Source: JAOUEA01 sp963719165
GTDB lineage: Bacteria > Actinomycetota > UBA4738 > HRBIN12
Length of the DNA stretch: 64,000 bases
Reading direction: 5' to 3'
Assembly: GCA_963719165.1 (NCBI GenBank)
Contig: CAVRAV010000001.1
Span: 930,001-994,000, forward strand
The notes beneath the pieces were generated by a model, which saw nothing but the letters and a program-made list of their open reading frames with translations, was not told the DNA's origin and made no database searches. Position 1 is the stretch's first letter, and every line of letters starts with the position of its first letter. The position numbers and the translations under genes were made by a program. This document shows positions 16,758-25,963 of this stretch, in pieces.

Positions 16758-17558
16758 TCACGCCGACGGCGTTGCGGCCGACGATACGGACCCGGACGGA
16801 GAACCAGACGGTGACGGCGAGGGGGACGGCGCCGGCGAGGGCCATGCGCTCACCTGCGCGTACGTGAACGTCCTGCTCCACGGCTCTCCGGGCACCCCCG
16901 GCGTGCCGAGGTCGCGCCACGACACCACGACCGCGACGGAGCGGCCCGAGGCCAGCTCGACACGGAGCTTCTCGACGGGCATGAACGAGCGCTCTTCGCC
17001 CTTGGTCATCGAGAACGTCTCGGCGAGCCCGTCCACGGTGACGGTCACCTCCGCGGGCCCCTGCGCGGTAAGCGTGGCGTCGAACGCCTGATCGCTGGGA
17101 ACCGCCGAAGGGGTACCCGTGGCGATCGCCGCGGGGGGCGGGGCCGAGTGGTCGCGCGACAACAGCCCGAAGACGATCAAGACGAACACGACGAAGGCCG
17201 CCGCGATGAGCAGGAACCGCTGGTTGTCGCGGATGCGCGTGGCGGCGATCGCTCGCTCCACGCGCCCCTGCCGTTCGGGAGGGGGTGGTGGCTGCGGAAC
17301 GTCGGCGTGACGGGCGTAGATGCTCATCACCCGGTCAGGGCTCAGGCCCAGGTAGGCCGCGTACGTGCGCAGGCATGCGCGCGTGTAGACCTCGCCGCCC
17401 AGCGCGTCGAAATCCTCGTCCTCGAGCGCCTGAAGCTGATCCTTGCGGAGCTTCGTGTCTCGGGCGGCTGCCTCCAGCGTCAGGCCGCGGTGCTCGCGGG
17501 CCTTGCGCAGGGCAGAACCGACCCCGATCACGCCGTCGTGGGAAGGTCGGCCGGCCAT
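16758..17558 (-). CDS. RodZ-like helix-turn-helix membrane protein
   Basis: The 266 residues show an N-terminal helix-turn-helix of the RodZ type (about 12-80, with RKAREHRGLTLEAAARDT), a proline-rich linker, one transmembrane helix (about 114-134), an extracytoplasmic DUF4115-like beta domain (about 155-235) and a Ser/Pro-repeat tail. RodZ proteins link the cytoskeleton to cell-wall synthesis. No MreB is in the window, so a cell-shape role is inferred from architecture only. ATG at 17558 is preferred over upstream in-frame codons, which would overlap the divergent ppa promoter. Confidence 0.8.
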   Translation of the reverse strand: MAGRPSHDGVIGVGSALRKAREHRGLTLEAAARDTKLRKDQLQALEDEDFDALGGEVYTRACLRTYAAYLGLSPDRVMSIYARHADVPQPPPPPERQGRVERAIAATRIRDNQRFLLIAAAFVVFVLIVFGLLSRDHSAPPPAAIATGTPSAVPSDQAFDATLTAQGPAEVTVTVDGLAETFSMTKGEERSFMPVEKLRVELASGRSVAVVVSWRDLGTPGVPGEPWSRTFTYAQVSAWPSPAPSPSPSPSGSPSGSVSSAATPSA

Positions 17559-17598
17559 GGGATACCGCGATGATAGCGGCCCGCCAGGGGCCCACCGA

Positions 17599-17604
17599 TA
17601 GACT
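17599..17604 (+). promoter_or_regulatory. -10 hexamer of ppa, leaderless type
   Basis: TAGACT ends 6 nt before the ppa ATG at 17611, so transcription should start at or beside the A of the start codon. There is no room for a ribosome-binding site. Confidence 0.55.
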
Positions 17605-17610
17605 CCCTTC

Positions 17611-18114
17611 ATGGACGGAGCGACCGAGCCACTCGTCGTCGTCGTGGAGATCCCGAAGGGATCCCGGAACAAGTACGAGGTGGATCACCTGAGCGGGGGG
17701 ATCTACCTCGACCGGATGCTCTTCACGTCGATGCAGTACCCCGCCGACTACGGCTTCATCGACGGCACGCTCGGCAGCGATGGGGACCCGCTCGACGCCC
17801 TGGTCTTCGTGGGCGAGCCCACGTTCCCCGGATGCAGGATCCGGGTTCGCCCCGTGGGGCTGTTCAGGATGCAGGACGAGAAGGGCGAGGACGAGAAGAT
17901 CCTGTGCGTCCCGCTGCGCGATCCCCTGTGGTCGCAGGTAGAGGATCTGCAGGGTCTGCCCACCCCGCTGCTGAACGAGATCGAGCACTTCTTCCAGGTG
18001 TACAAGGACCTGGAGGGGCACAAGGTCGCCACGGAGGGCTACGAGGATAGGGCGAGCGCCCTTCGCGTGATCGACGGCGCCTTCGCCCGGGCGGGCGAGG
18101 GCGCCGAGGGTTGA
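17611..18114 (+). CDS. ppa: Inorganic pyrophosphatase (family I)
   Basis: Cytoplasmic enzyme that hydrolyses pyrophosphate released by biosynthesis, pulling those reactions forward. The 167 residues match the family I size. Visible motifs are EIPKGSRNKYE near the N-terminus, PADYGFIDGT and the metal-binding signature DGDPLDALV. It is divergent from the rodZ-like gene, with 52 bp between starts. Confidence 0.96.
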   Translation: MDGATEPLVVVVEIPKGSRNKYEVDHLSGGIYLDRMLFTSMQYPADYGFIDGTLGSDGDPLDALVFVGEPTFPGCRIRVRPVGLFRMQDEKGEDEKILCVPLRDPLWSQVEDLQGLPTPLLNEIEHFFQVYKDLEGHKVATEGYEDRASALRVIDGAFARAGEGAEG

Positions 18115-18269
18115 GGATCGTCGTGCCGTCGCCGGGGCCGAAGACCCCCGCCGCGGGAGCACCGTCGGTCTAGGTCGCAAGACCAGAACTTCAGGCCTTC
18201 CGGCCCCTGTGCGCCCCCCGAACGGGTGATTAGTCTGCCCGGGCGGGGGGACGCCGAACGGAGCTCGAA

Positions 18270-18665
18270 GTGAACGACGTGAACGATATGAACCAGATGA
18301 CGTGGCAGGTGTCGCCCCTTTCCTCGGTGCACGAGCCCCTGACGCAACCCAGCGCCTTGTCGGAGGGCCCGGTGAAGTTCCTGCTCGTCTCCGGGCAGTT
18401 GGACGACGGCCGATGGGGGCTCGTCGGCGCCTACTGGCTGTCGATCGATGCCGAGCGGGGGGGCTTCGTCGTATGCCCGGAGGCGATCTGGTCCGGCAGC
18501 GAACTCGTTCGGAGCTTCCGCAGCGCCCGGTCGCGGGATTGGTGCGCAGAAGACATCTACGACTACTGGCGAGCCCAGGTCGGCATGGCCGGGAGGTTCA
18601 TGATCGATCCGCAGCAGCACGCCGACACCCTGTTCCATGTGGCGCGGCGCGTCGGCGCGCTCTAA
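18270..18665 (+). CDS. Hypothetical protein
   Basis: 131 residues, not recognised. It is soluble in appearance, with no signal peptide or membrane segment, and rich in aromatic and charged residues (LLVSGQLDDGRWGLVGAYW; DIYDYWRAQVG). GTG at 18270 has GGAG upstream at good spacing; later GTG/ATG codons at 18279, 18288 and 18297 are alternatives. A possible -10 (TAGTCT, 18231-18236) lies in the 155-bp gap after ppa, which otherwise shows only small GC hairpins. It converges with ftsK, leaving 6 bp. Codon use looks like the neighbours. Confidence 0.65.
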   Translation: MNDVNDMNQMTWQVSPLSSVHEPLTQPSALSEGPVKFLLVSGQLDDGRWGLVGAYWLSIDAERGGFVVCPEAIWSGSELVRSFRSARSRDWCAEDIYDYWRAQVGMAGRFMIDPQQHADTLFHVARRVGAL

Positions 18666-18671
18666 GAGAGC

Positions 18672-21053
18672 TCAAGCGTCGCGGCGTTCTTGCCATTCCT
18701 CCGGCGTGAGCAGCACGTCCCGCGCCTTCGACCCTTGCCCGGGACCCACGATCCCCTGCTCCTCGAGCAGATCCATGAGGCGACCCGCGCGCGCGAAGCC
18801 CACCTTGAGTTTGCGTTGCAGCATCGATGTCGATCCGAGCTGGGAGCGGATCACCAGGTCGGCGGCCTGATCCAGGAGGTCGTCGCCGTCGCCGAGTACG
18901 CCGCCGCCCGCGCGCTCTGACTCGGTGGGCGGGAGCCCCAGCCCCTCGATGCTCTGCTCGTAGACGACCTCCCGCCGCGTGCGGATGAAGCCGGTGATCG
19001 CCTCGATCTCTCCTTCGGTGACCCAGGCGCCCTGCAGGCGCGAGGGCTTCGAGGCGTTCGCGGGCGCGTAGAGCATGTCGCCGTGGCCCACGAGCTTCTC
19101 GGCCCCGTTCTGATCCAGCACGACGCGAGAGTCCGCCTGCGAGGACGTCATCAGGGCGATGCGGCTGGGGATGTTGGCCTTGATGAGGCCCGTGACCACG
19201 TCCACGCTGGGGCGTTGGGTCGCTACCACGAGGTGGATGCCCACCGCGCGGGCCATCTGCGCGATCCTGCAGATCGCGTCCTCGACGTCGCGCGGTGCCA
19301 CCATCATGAGGTCGGCGAGCTCGTCGATCACCACCACGATGAACGGCATGTGCTCGTAGCGGTCCTCGAGTCCCAGAGGCAGCCGAAGCGTGCCGGCCTT
19401 CAGCCCTTCCTCGTACCCATCGATGTCGCGCACACCCACCGTGGCGAGTGTTTCGTAGCGCAGCTCCATCTCGCGGCAGATCCACTTCAGGGCCTCCGCC
19501 GCCCGTTTCGGGTGGACGATCACGGGGCTCAGCAGATGCGGGACCTCGGCGAAATGCGACATCTCCACCCGCTTGGGATCGATGAGCAACAGGCGCACGT
19601 CGTCGGGCGTGGTTCGCAAGAGCAGCGAGGAGATGAAGCAGTTCACCAGGCTCGACTTTCCTGCGCCGGTCGCGCCCGCGATGAGCACGTGCGGCATGTT
19701 CGCGAGGTTCACCATCTGCGCGGCTCCGTGGATATCCTTGCCCAGCGCGACGGACAGGGGGTGGGCGTCCTCGCGCGCCGGCTTCGAGCGGAGGATGTCT
19801 CCCAGCATCACGAAGTCCCGGTGTTGGTTCGGCACCTCGATGCCGATGGCGGAGCGACCCGGGATCGGCGCGATGATCCGCACATCGGGGGTGGCGAGCG
19901 CGTAGGCGATGTCGCTCGAGAGGTTCAGGACCTTGTTGACCTTCGTTCCCGCCGCCACCTCGACCTCGTACATCGTGACCGTGGGCCCACGATGCGCGGC
20001 CACCACCCGCGCGTCGACGCCGAACGTGGTGAGGGTGAGCCCGAGCGCCTCGGTGACCCGTGCCTCGTCCGTCCCGTCGTTCGTTGAAGGGGGGGCGGTG
20101 CGCAGCAGGTCGAGGGGAGGGAGCTGGTAGGGGCCGGCGGCCGTAGTCACCGTCCGCGGCTTGGCGGCCCTTGCCGGGGCCTCCCGGGGCGGTGCTTCGG
20201 GAGGGTCCGACTCCTCTGAGTGTGTCTGCACGGACGGCAGAGGTGGCCCTGAGTCCGGCACGACGACGAGGTTTTCGTGAAGGCCGAGGGCCTCCAGCAT
20301 GGCCTGCTTGCGCCGCGACGGCTTCTTCGGTTCATCCGGTTCCTCGGCTCCCAGGGGGGGCCGTTCCAGACCCAGGGCCCGATCCCGCTTCGGCTCGTCG
20401 GTGTGCAGGGTGCGGACGAACGCCCTCAAGCGCTCGTTCATCCGGGCGAACGAGGTGCCCGTGAACACCAAGAGACCGAGGAAAGCGATCCCCGCGTCGA
20501 TGATCGCGGCGCCGTAGACGGAGAGCACCCGTGACAAGGGGTAGGCCGCCAAGGCCCCGGCCACGCCGCCCGCGTCGGCGAGGCCCGCGACCCGCGTGGT
20601 ATCCGCGTACGGCGCGAACGGGCTCGGGTTCCCGCGCGCGAGGGAGATCAGGCCCAGCCCACCGAGCGCCAGCATCGAGAACCCGATGAACATCCGCACG
20701 CGCGCTTCGCGATCGAGGTCGCGAAGCAACACGACCCCCCAGTACACGCCCATCACGGGGAACACGTAAGCCCCCAGGCCGAAGGCGGCGTGCAGGGCCT
20801 TGGAGATCCCGTTCCCGACCGGACCCGCGGCATCGAGCCAGACGCTCAGGACCGACAGCAGCGCGAGCACGACGAGACCGATCCCCGCGGCGTCGCGTGC
20901 GTGCGGGGACAGGATCTGCCGCGTGGGCGTTCGCGGGGAGCCTTTGGGCGCCCGCTTCTTCTTGGGCGCCGGCTTGCGCCGTCGAGAAGGGGCCTTTCGG
21001 GTCGACGTCGAGCGCGACGACGAACGCCGCGACGGGGAAGTCTTCGTGGCCAT
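18672..21053 (-). CDS. ftsK: DNA translocase FtsK/SpoIIIE
   Basis: Septal motor that pumps chromosome ends into daughter cells. The 793 residues have a very basic N-terminal tail (about 1-50), four or so transmembrane helices (about 55-200), a Pro/Glu linker, then the RecA-like motor: Walker A GATGAGKSS near residue 460, Walker B VVVIDELADLMM, and ATQRPSVDVVTG. A C-terminal gamma winged helix (about 725-785) should read the polar DNA sequences. Shorter than E. coli FtsK because the linker is short, as in Gram-positive bacteria. Confidence 0.96.
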   Translation of the reverse strand: MATKTSPSRRSSSRSTSTRKAPSRRRKPAPKKKRAPKGSPRTPTRQILSPHARDAAGIGLVVLALLSVLSVWLDAAGPVGNGISKALHAAFGLGAYVFPVMGVYWGVVLLRDLDREARVRMFIGFSMLALGGLGLISLARGNPSPFAPYADTTRVAGLADAGGVAGALAAYPLSRVLSVYGAAIIDAGIAFLGLLVFTGTSFARMNERLRAFVRTLHTDEPKRDRALGLERPPLGAEEPDEPKKPSRRKQAMLEALGLHENLVVVPDSGPPLPSVQTHSEESDPPEAPPREAPARAAKPRTVTTAAGPYQLPPLDLLRTAPPSTNDGTDEARVTEALGLTLTTFGVDARVVAAHRGPTVTMYEVEVAAGTKVNKVLNLSSDIAYALATPDVRIIAPIPGRSAIGIEVPNQHRDFVMLGDILRSKPAREDAHPLSVALGKDIHGAAQMVNLANMPHVLIAGATGAGKSSLVNCFISSLLLRTTPDDVRLLLIDPKRVEMSHFAEVPHLLSPVIVHPKRAAEALKWICREMELRYETLATVGVRDIDGYEEGLKAGTLRLPLGLEDRYEHMPFIVVVIDELADLMMVAPRDVEDAICRIAQMARAVGIHLVVATQRPSVDVVTGLIKANIPSRIALMTSSQADSRVVLDQNGAEKLVGHGDMLYAPANASKPSRLQGAWVTEGEIEAITGFIRTRREVVYEQSIEGLGLPPTESERAGGGVLGDGDDLLDQAADLVIRSQLGSTSMLQRKLKVGFARAGRLMDLLEEQGIVGPGQGSKARDVLLTPEEWQERRDA

Positions 21054-21121
21054 GGCGCCAGCATGACGGGTTCTGCCGACGAGGCAAGCAGCCGAACCCG
21101 CGCACGAACGCGAAGGAGGCC

Positions 21122-22801
21122 TCAGACCTCCATGATGACGGGCAAGATCACCGGCTTGCGCTGGGTGACCTCGTTGAAGTAGCGCCCCAGGACCCGGCGG
21201 ATGTTCTGCTGGAGGGCAGAGCGATCCACCACGTCGGCGTCTGCGCTGTCCGCGATCGACGCAACCACCCGAACGCGCGCCTCCTCGAGGATGTCCATGG
21301 ATGTCTCCTCGTAGACGAAGCCTCGATTCACGATGTCCGGCCCGCTCACCAGCGCGCCGGTCTGGGAATCCACGGTCACGACCACCACGACGACGCCGTC
21401 GCCGGCGAGCTTGCGACGGTCACGCAGAACCTCACCACCCACATCCCCGATGCCGAGCCCGTCCACGAAGGTCATGCCTGCCTGCACTCGATCGACCTTC
21501 TCCACGCGCGCCCCGACCTCGACCACATCGCCGTCCTCGCAGATGATCACGTGGTCGTGCGGGATCCCGACCTCCTCCGCCAGACGGGCGTGATGCTGGA
21601 GGTGGCGGCGCTCGCCGTGGACCGGGATGAACCATCGCGGACGGACGAGCGAGAGCATGAGCCGCAGCTCCTCGGCCGCCGCGTGACCGCTCGCGTGCAC
21701 CGGATCGGCAGGCATGTGATAGACGTCGGCACCCGTGCGATACAGCGCATCGACCACGCGATGGATCGCCGGCTCGTTCCCCGGGATCAGGCTCGAGGAG
21801 AGCACGACGGTGTCCCCGCCCTGGAGCTTCACCCATTTGTGCTGACGGCTGGCCATGAGGCTGAGCGCCGAATAGGGCTCGCCCTGCGATCCCGTGCAGA
21901 TGACCACGACGCGGCCGGGGTCGAGGCCCTTGACCTCCTCGATGTCCACCACGTCGCGTTCGTCGACCTTGAGCAGCCCGAGCTCGCGAGCCGCCCGAAC
22001 GCTGGTGTGCATGGAGCGCCCCAGGAACGCGACCACGCGGCCGTCCGCCACGGCGGCGGTCACGATCTGCTGGATCCGATGGATGTGGCTGGAGAAGCAC
22101 GCGGCGACCACGATGTTGGGAGCGTTCGCGACGATGCGCTGTACCACGGGGCCGACGGTTCGCTCCGACGAGGTGTATCCCGGCTCCTCGGCGTTGGTGG
22201 AGTCCGACAGCAGCAGGTGCACGCCGGCGCCACTGGCCTCTTCGGCGAGCCCGTGCAGGTCGGTGGGCCGCCCGTCGAGCGGTGTCTGGTCGATCTTGAA
22301 GTCGCCCGTGTGCAAGATCGTGCCGAAGGGGGAATCGACGGCGACGGCCATCCCGTCGGGGATCGAGTGCGTCACGCGGAGGAACCGCATCGCGAAGGGC
22401 CCGGCCGAGGCCCCCTCGCCCGGCACGGCCGTCCGCATCTCGGCTCGGTCGAGGACCCCGTGCTCCTCGAGCTTGCCGCGGAGCAGGGCCAGCGTGAAGG
22501 GCGTGCCGTACACGGGCACGACGTCCTGGAGCTCCCGCAACAGGTAGGCGAGCGCCCCGATGTGGTCCTCGTGGCCATGGGTGAGCACGACCGCCTCGAC
22601 GTCGCGTGCCCGCTTCCGGACGAAGTCGAAGTCCGGGAGCACCAGGTCGATGCCGGGCATGTCCCCCGAGGGGAACGACAGCCCCACGTCCACGATGAGC
22701 AGCCGGCCGCCCATCTCGATGGCGGCCATGTTCCGGCCGACTTCCCCGACGCCTCCCAAGAAGATGACGCGGGCGGGCGCGGTGTCAGAGGAGACCGGCA
22801 T
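21122..22801 (-). CDS. rnj: Ribonuclease J
   Basis: Metallo-beta-lactamase/beta-CASP nuclease with 5'-3' exo- and endonuclease activity in RNA decay and maturation. The 559 residues carry the zinc motif THGHEDH (H75, H77, D79, H80), later SDSTNAEEPG, the beta-CASP motifs and a C-terminal domain. Its 5' end overlaps dapA by 17 bp, the rnj-dapA order seen in many actinobacteria. ATG at 22801. Confidence 0.96.
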   Translation of the reverse strand: MPVSSDTAPARVIFLGGVGEVGRNMAAIEMGGRLLIVDVGLSFPSGDMPGIDLVLPDFDFVRKRARDVEAVVLTHGHEDHIGALAYLLRELQDVVPVYGTPFTLALLRGKLEEHGVLDRAEMRTAVPGEGASAGPFAMRFLRVTHSIPDGMAVAVDSPFGTILHTGDFKIDQTPLDGRPTDLHGLAEEASGAGVHLLLSDSTNAEEPGYTSSERTVGPVVQRIVANAPNIVVAACFSSHIHRIQQIVTAAVADGRVVAFLGRSMHTSVRAARELGLLKVDERDVVDIEEVKGLDPGRVVVICTGSQGEPYSALSLMASRQHKWVKLQGGDTVVLSSSLIPGNEPAIHRVVDALYRTGADVYHMPADPVHASGHAAAEELRLMLSLVRPRWFIPVHGERRHLQHHARLAEEVGIPHDHVIICEDGDVVEVGARVEKVDRVQAGMTFVDGLGIGDVGGEVLRDRRKLAGDGVVVVVVTVDSQTGALVSGPDIVNRGFVYEETSMDILEEARVRVVASIADSADADVVDRSALQQNIRRVLGRYFNEVTQRKPVILPVIMEV

Positions 22802-23678
22802 CCTCCAACGCCCTGCGTACCCGCTCGCGCTCCTGGTCCGTCGCCGGCACCAGGGGCAACCGGGGGGGGCCGACGTTGCGGCCCTGCATCTGCAACGCCG
22901 CTTTCACCGGGATGGGGTTCGACGTGATGAACAGGGCGTTGTACAGCGGCGAGAGCGACTCGTGGATCTTGCGCGCCGCCGCGATGTCTCCCGTCTGGAT
23001 CAGATCGATCATCTGGCGGATCTGGCCACCGACGAGGTGGCTCGCCACGCTGATGACGCCGACGGCTCCCAAGCAGACGTACCCGAAGGTGGCCCAATCA
23101 TCACCGGAGTACACCTCGAAGTCCGGGACCTCCGCGATCAATCGTGAGATGCCCTTGAAGTCTCCGGTGGAGTCCTTCACCGCGACGATGTTCGGACGAC
23201 GCGCCAGTTCGACCAGGGAGTCGTGCTCGATCCGCGTCGCGGTGCGACCGGGGATGTTGTAGACCACGATGGGGAGTTCGGTGGCATCGGCGACGCGCTC
23301 GAAGTGCGCGATCAGTCCGCGCTGCGGCGGCTTGTTGTAATACGGCGTGACCACCAAGATCCCGTCGGCGCCCGCGTCCTCCGCCGCCTGCGTGAGCTCG
23401 AGCGTCTCGGCGGTCGAGTACGTGCCCGTGCCACACAGCAGTTGACCTCGGCCGCGGATCGCCTCCCCCACCGCCCTGAAGAGCTCGGCCTTCTCCTTGT
23501 AGGTCAGGGTGGGCGACTCGCCCGTGGACCCGGCGACGACGATCGCATCGGATCCGTGATCGAGCAGCGAGACCGCCAGTTCCTGAGCGCCGTCGAGATC
23601 TACTGCGTGGTCGTCGCGGAACGGCGTGACCATCGCGGTCACGACGGACCCGAACCTCCCGCTCGCTCGCCCGGCCAT
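22785..23678 (-). CDS. dapA: 4-hydroxy-tetrahydrodipicolinate synthase
   Basis: Condenses pyruvate with aspartate semialdehyde, the committed step to diaminopimelate and lysine. The 297 residues form the expected TIM barrel, with the Schiff-base lysine K168 (IVAVKDSTGD), catalytic Y140 and the GSTGESPTL pyruvate-binding loop near 50-58. ATG at 23678 is chosen for its GGAAGGAG site 5 nt upstream; the frame extends further but lacks such a site. Upstream precursors come from lysC and asd, not in this window. Confidence 0.96.
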   Translation of the reverse strand: MAGRASGRFGSVVTAMVTPFRDDHAVDLDGAQELAVSLLDHGSDAIVVAGSTGESPTLTYKEKAELFRAVGEAIRGRGQLLCGTGTYSTAETLELTQAAEDAGADGILVVTPYYNKPPQRGLIAHFERVADATELPIVVYNIPGRTATRIEHDSLVELARRPNIVAVKDSTGDFKGISRLIAEVPDFEVYSGDDWATFGYVCLGAVGVISVASHLVGGQIRQMIDLIQTGDIAAARKIHESLSPLYNALFITSNPIPVKAALQMQGRNVGPPRLPLVPATDQERERVRRALEDAGLL

Positions 23679-23729
23679 CGGCGCTCCTTCCTCGTGCCCC
23701 CGGCCTGCAGCCGGGGGGATCAGTGGGCC

Positions 23730-23735
23730 TATGCT
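23730..23735 (+). promoter_or_regulatory. -10 hexamer of the cobalamin adenosyltransferase gene, leaderless type
   Basis: TATGCT ends 8 nt before the ATG at 23744. Nothing resembling a Shine-Dalgarno site lies between them. Confidence 0.5.
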
Positions 23736-23743
23736 AGCTGCCG

Positions 23744-24298
23744 ATGCCACGCATCTACACGCAGACGGGGGATGACGGCACGACCGGTCTGCTCTACGGC
23801 GGCCGCGTCTCCAAGGCCGACGCGGCGACCGAGGCCTACGGCACCACGGACGAGGCCGTGGCCACGCTCGGACTCGCCCGCTCCCTCTGCGAGGACGAGA
23901 CGATGCGCGCCGACCTCCTCACGCTCCAGCGCGAGCTGTTCGTAGTCGGCGCCGATCTCGCCACGAATCCCAAGCAGCGGAAGAAGCTCTCCGCCGACGT
24001 CTCCCTCGTCACGACGACGATGGTCGAACGGCTCGAACGGCGGATCGACGACCTGGTGGAGGTCCGTCCGCTCCCGGAGGTCTTCATCGTCCCCGGCGCG
24101 AACCCGGGGAGCGCGGCACTGGACATCGCGCGAGGCGTGGTACGGCGCGCGGAGCGCAGGGTGGTGGAACTCGAGGGAACTGGGCGCGAGGTGAACCCCG
24201 AGATCCGGCGATACCTGAATCGCCTGAGCGACCTGATCTTCGTGCTCGCGCGCTGGCAGGCGGGCGAGAGCGAGCCTCCCAGCCGCGCCGACCTCTGA
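23744..24298 (+). CDS. Cob(I)alamin adenosyltransferase, PduO type
   Basis: Transfers adenosyl from ATP to cob(I)alamin, making coenzyme B12. The 184 residues begin IYTQTGDDGTTGLL, the ATP-binding loop of the PduO/CobO2 family, and contain the conserved VRRAERRVV helix and a late NRLSDLIFVLAR motif. No other B12 genes are nearby, so it may only serve salvage of imported cobalamin. Single gene with its own apparent promoter. Confidence 0.93.
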   Translation: MPRIYTQTGDDGTTGLLYGGRVSKADAATEAYGTTDEAVATLGLARSLCEDETMRADLLTLQRELFVVGADLATNPKQRKKLSADVSLVTTTMVERLERRIDDLVEVRPLPEVFIVPGANPGSAALDIARGVVRRAERRVVELEGTGREVNPEIRRYLNRLSDLIFVLARWQAGESEPPSRADL

Positions 24299-24326
24299 GG
24301 CTCGGACCTTGCCTCGCCGCCGACCG

Positions 24327-24800
24327 TCAGGGGGAAGGGCTCGAACCCGCCGCCGCAACCGGAGCGAACGCCCCGACGTTGTCCGATCCGAAGCTCAGGA
24401 TGATGAGACCGACGGTGTCCGGCTTGATGGCGCCGGGGAACTCGACCGTGAGGGAAGCAGAGGCGCCGTCGGCGATCGCCGCCGCGCTCTCGACGGTCGC
24501 GTCGTACCGCGTGCCGTCCTGCCCGATGGCGTAGATCACCGGGGCCGCGAGCTCCGCCCCCGAGCCGTTCTGGATGTCGAGCGCCCCGGTGCTGCCCTCG
24601 AGGCTGAGGGAGGCGACGATGCCGTTGAACGTGTAGCGATACTTCCCCCGCGCGAACGCGACCGACTCGTTCGACGTGACGGGTCCCCCAACCGTGCTGG
24701 TGGCGGTCGAGGACGCCTGTGGTGCGCCCTTCGTGCATGCTGCGCCCGCGGCGAGAAGCACCACGGCGAGACACGGGGCGATCCGACGTCGGGAGGGCAC
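24327..24800 (-). CDS. Probable secreted lipoprotein of unknown function
   Basis: The 157 residues start with a basic n-region and hydrophobic core ending in LLAAGAAC, a plausible but imperfect lipobox (Gly at -3), so lipid attachment is likely but not certain. A Ser/Thr-rich linker follows, then a beta-rich domain (YRYTFNGIVASLSLEGS; SLTVEFPG) that I cannot assign, ending in Ser/Pro. GTG at 24800 is preferred because a TATCAT -10 element ends 9 nt upstream. Convergent with the adenosyltransferase gene. Confidence 0.6.
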   Translation of the reverse strand: MPSRRRIAPCLAVVLLAAGAACTKGAPQASSTATSTVGGPVTSNESVAFARGKYRYTFNGIVASLSLEGSTGALDIQNGSGAELAAPVIYAIGQDGTRYDATVESAAAIADGASASLTVEFPGAIKPDTVGLIILSFGSDNVGAFAPVAAAGSSPSP

Positions 24801-24809
24801 GGCTGCGGC

Positions 24810-24815
24810 ATGATA
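24810..24815 (-). promoter_or_regulatory. -10 hexamer of the lipoprotein gene, leaderless type
   Basis: TATCAT on the minus strand ends 9 nt before the GTG at 24800, so the transcript has essentially no leader. Confidence 0.5.
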
Positions 24816-24851
24816 CGCGAACGCGTGTGATGGAACCCAAGGAGGATCCGG

Positions 24852-25319
24852 ATGCGACGATTGGAGCTCAGGCGTCACGCGCGGCGCGACCCGACCGCCG
24901 ACCGGCTCTCGGCCGCGGGGCGGGCCCAGGCCGAGGACGTGGGCCGAGGCGCGCCTCACTACGACCTGGTTTTCGTGTCTCCGGCCGAGCGAGCGGCCGA
25001 GACCGCAGCATGGATACTCAGGGGGTCGGGGCAGCAGTTGCCCGAGCACGCCGTGATCCCCGGGCTGGCCGGCCAGGGTGACGGCGGCGCGAGCTCCAAG
25101 GCGATGGCGGCAGGCGTACGCGCCCTCGTGGCCCGCCTCCCCGACGGCGGACGAGGACTGGCGGTGAGCCACACGCCGTTCGTCGAGCGCGCGGCACAGG
25201 GGCTCACGGGCGAGGAGATCGCACCGGTCGCCGAATGTGAGGGCCTGCTCATCTCGATGGACGAGCACGGAACGATCGACGTGAAGGAGCTTCGGCTGGG
25301 CGCCTCGGGAGCCCGATGA
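24852..25319 (+). CDS. SixA-like histidine phosphatase
   Basis: Histidine-phosphatase superfamily, nearest in size to SixA (phosphohistidine phosphatase). The 155 residues show an RRHARR catalytic motif with H9 (RHG is usual; here RHA), a second arginine in SPAERAAET and the late histidine H107 in VSHTPF. The catalytic set looks complete, but the substrate is unknown. ATG at 24852 has a perfect AAGGAGG site. The gene overlaps the LysE gene by 4 bp (ATGA). Confidence 0.8.
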   Translation: MRRLELRRHARRDPTADRLSAAGRAQAEDVGRGAPHYDLVFVSPAERAAETAAWILRGSGQQLPEHAVIPGLAGQGDGGASSKAMAAGVRALVARLPDGGRGLAVSHTPFVERAAQGLTGEEIAPVAECEGLLISMDEHGTIDVKELRLGASGAR

Positions 25320-25954
25320 CGACCTCCACCGCGTACATCGTGCCCGCGTTCGCCCTGGGGGCCGCGCTCGGCGCCGCTCCCGGGCCCGTCCAGTTGCTGA
25401 TCCTGTCAGAAACGGCGCGGGGGGGCATCACGCGCGGTCTGCGCGTCATGGCGGGAGCCAACGGGACCCTCCTGGTCGTCATGGTGGCCCTGTCCTTCGG
25501 CTTCTCCGCGCTCCAGCCGGGCGACGCGCTCGTCCGTGCCCTTCGCGTGAGCGGCGGGGGGTTCCTGATCTATCTCGCGGTGGTCGAGCTCGTGGCCCTG
25601 AGGGCGGAAACCGCGGGCACCGCGCGCGATGCGACGCGGGGCGACGGGTTGGGTCCGACCGCCCGCGGGGTGATCTCGGTGATCGTGAACCCGGGCGCGT
25701 GGATCTTCTTCGCCACCACGGCTTCGGCCGTCATGGCGGAAGCCACGGCGTCGGGCGGACGCGCCACGGCGGTGGCGGTGGCCCTCGCGATGACCGTGGG
25801 GGTCTCCTGCACCGACATGGCCGCGACCCTCGTGGGCACGGGCGGGCGCGCCCTCGCCGGTGAGCGTGGGCTCCGCTGGGTGCGGACCATCCTCGCCCTG
25901 GGGCTGCTCGGGATCGGCTTGGCCTTCGTGGTGCAGGGCGTCCGTAGGGGCTGA
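25316..25954 (+). CDS. LysE/RhtB-family amino-acid exporter
   Basis: The 212 residues form about six transmembrane helices with the N-terminal LysE/RhtB signature (GAAPGPVQLLILSETARGG). Such proteins export lysine, arginine, homoserine or threonine. With many lysine genes nearby a lysine substrate is tempting, but it is not shown by sequence. Translation is coupled to the phosphatase gene by an ATGA overlap. It converges with the PIG-L gene, leaving 9 bp. Confidence 0.86.
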   Translation: MTTSTAYIVPAFALGAALGAAPGPVQLLILSETARGGITRGLRVMAGANGTLLVVMVALSFGFSALQPGDALVRALRVSGGGFLIYLAVVELVALRAETAGTARDATRGDGLGPTARGVISVIVNPGAWIFFATTASAVMAEATASGGRATAVAVALAMTVGVSCTDMAATLVGTGGRALAGERGLRWVRTILALGLLGIGLAFVVQGVRRG

Positions 25955-25963
25955 CCCGGGGAG

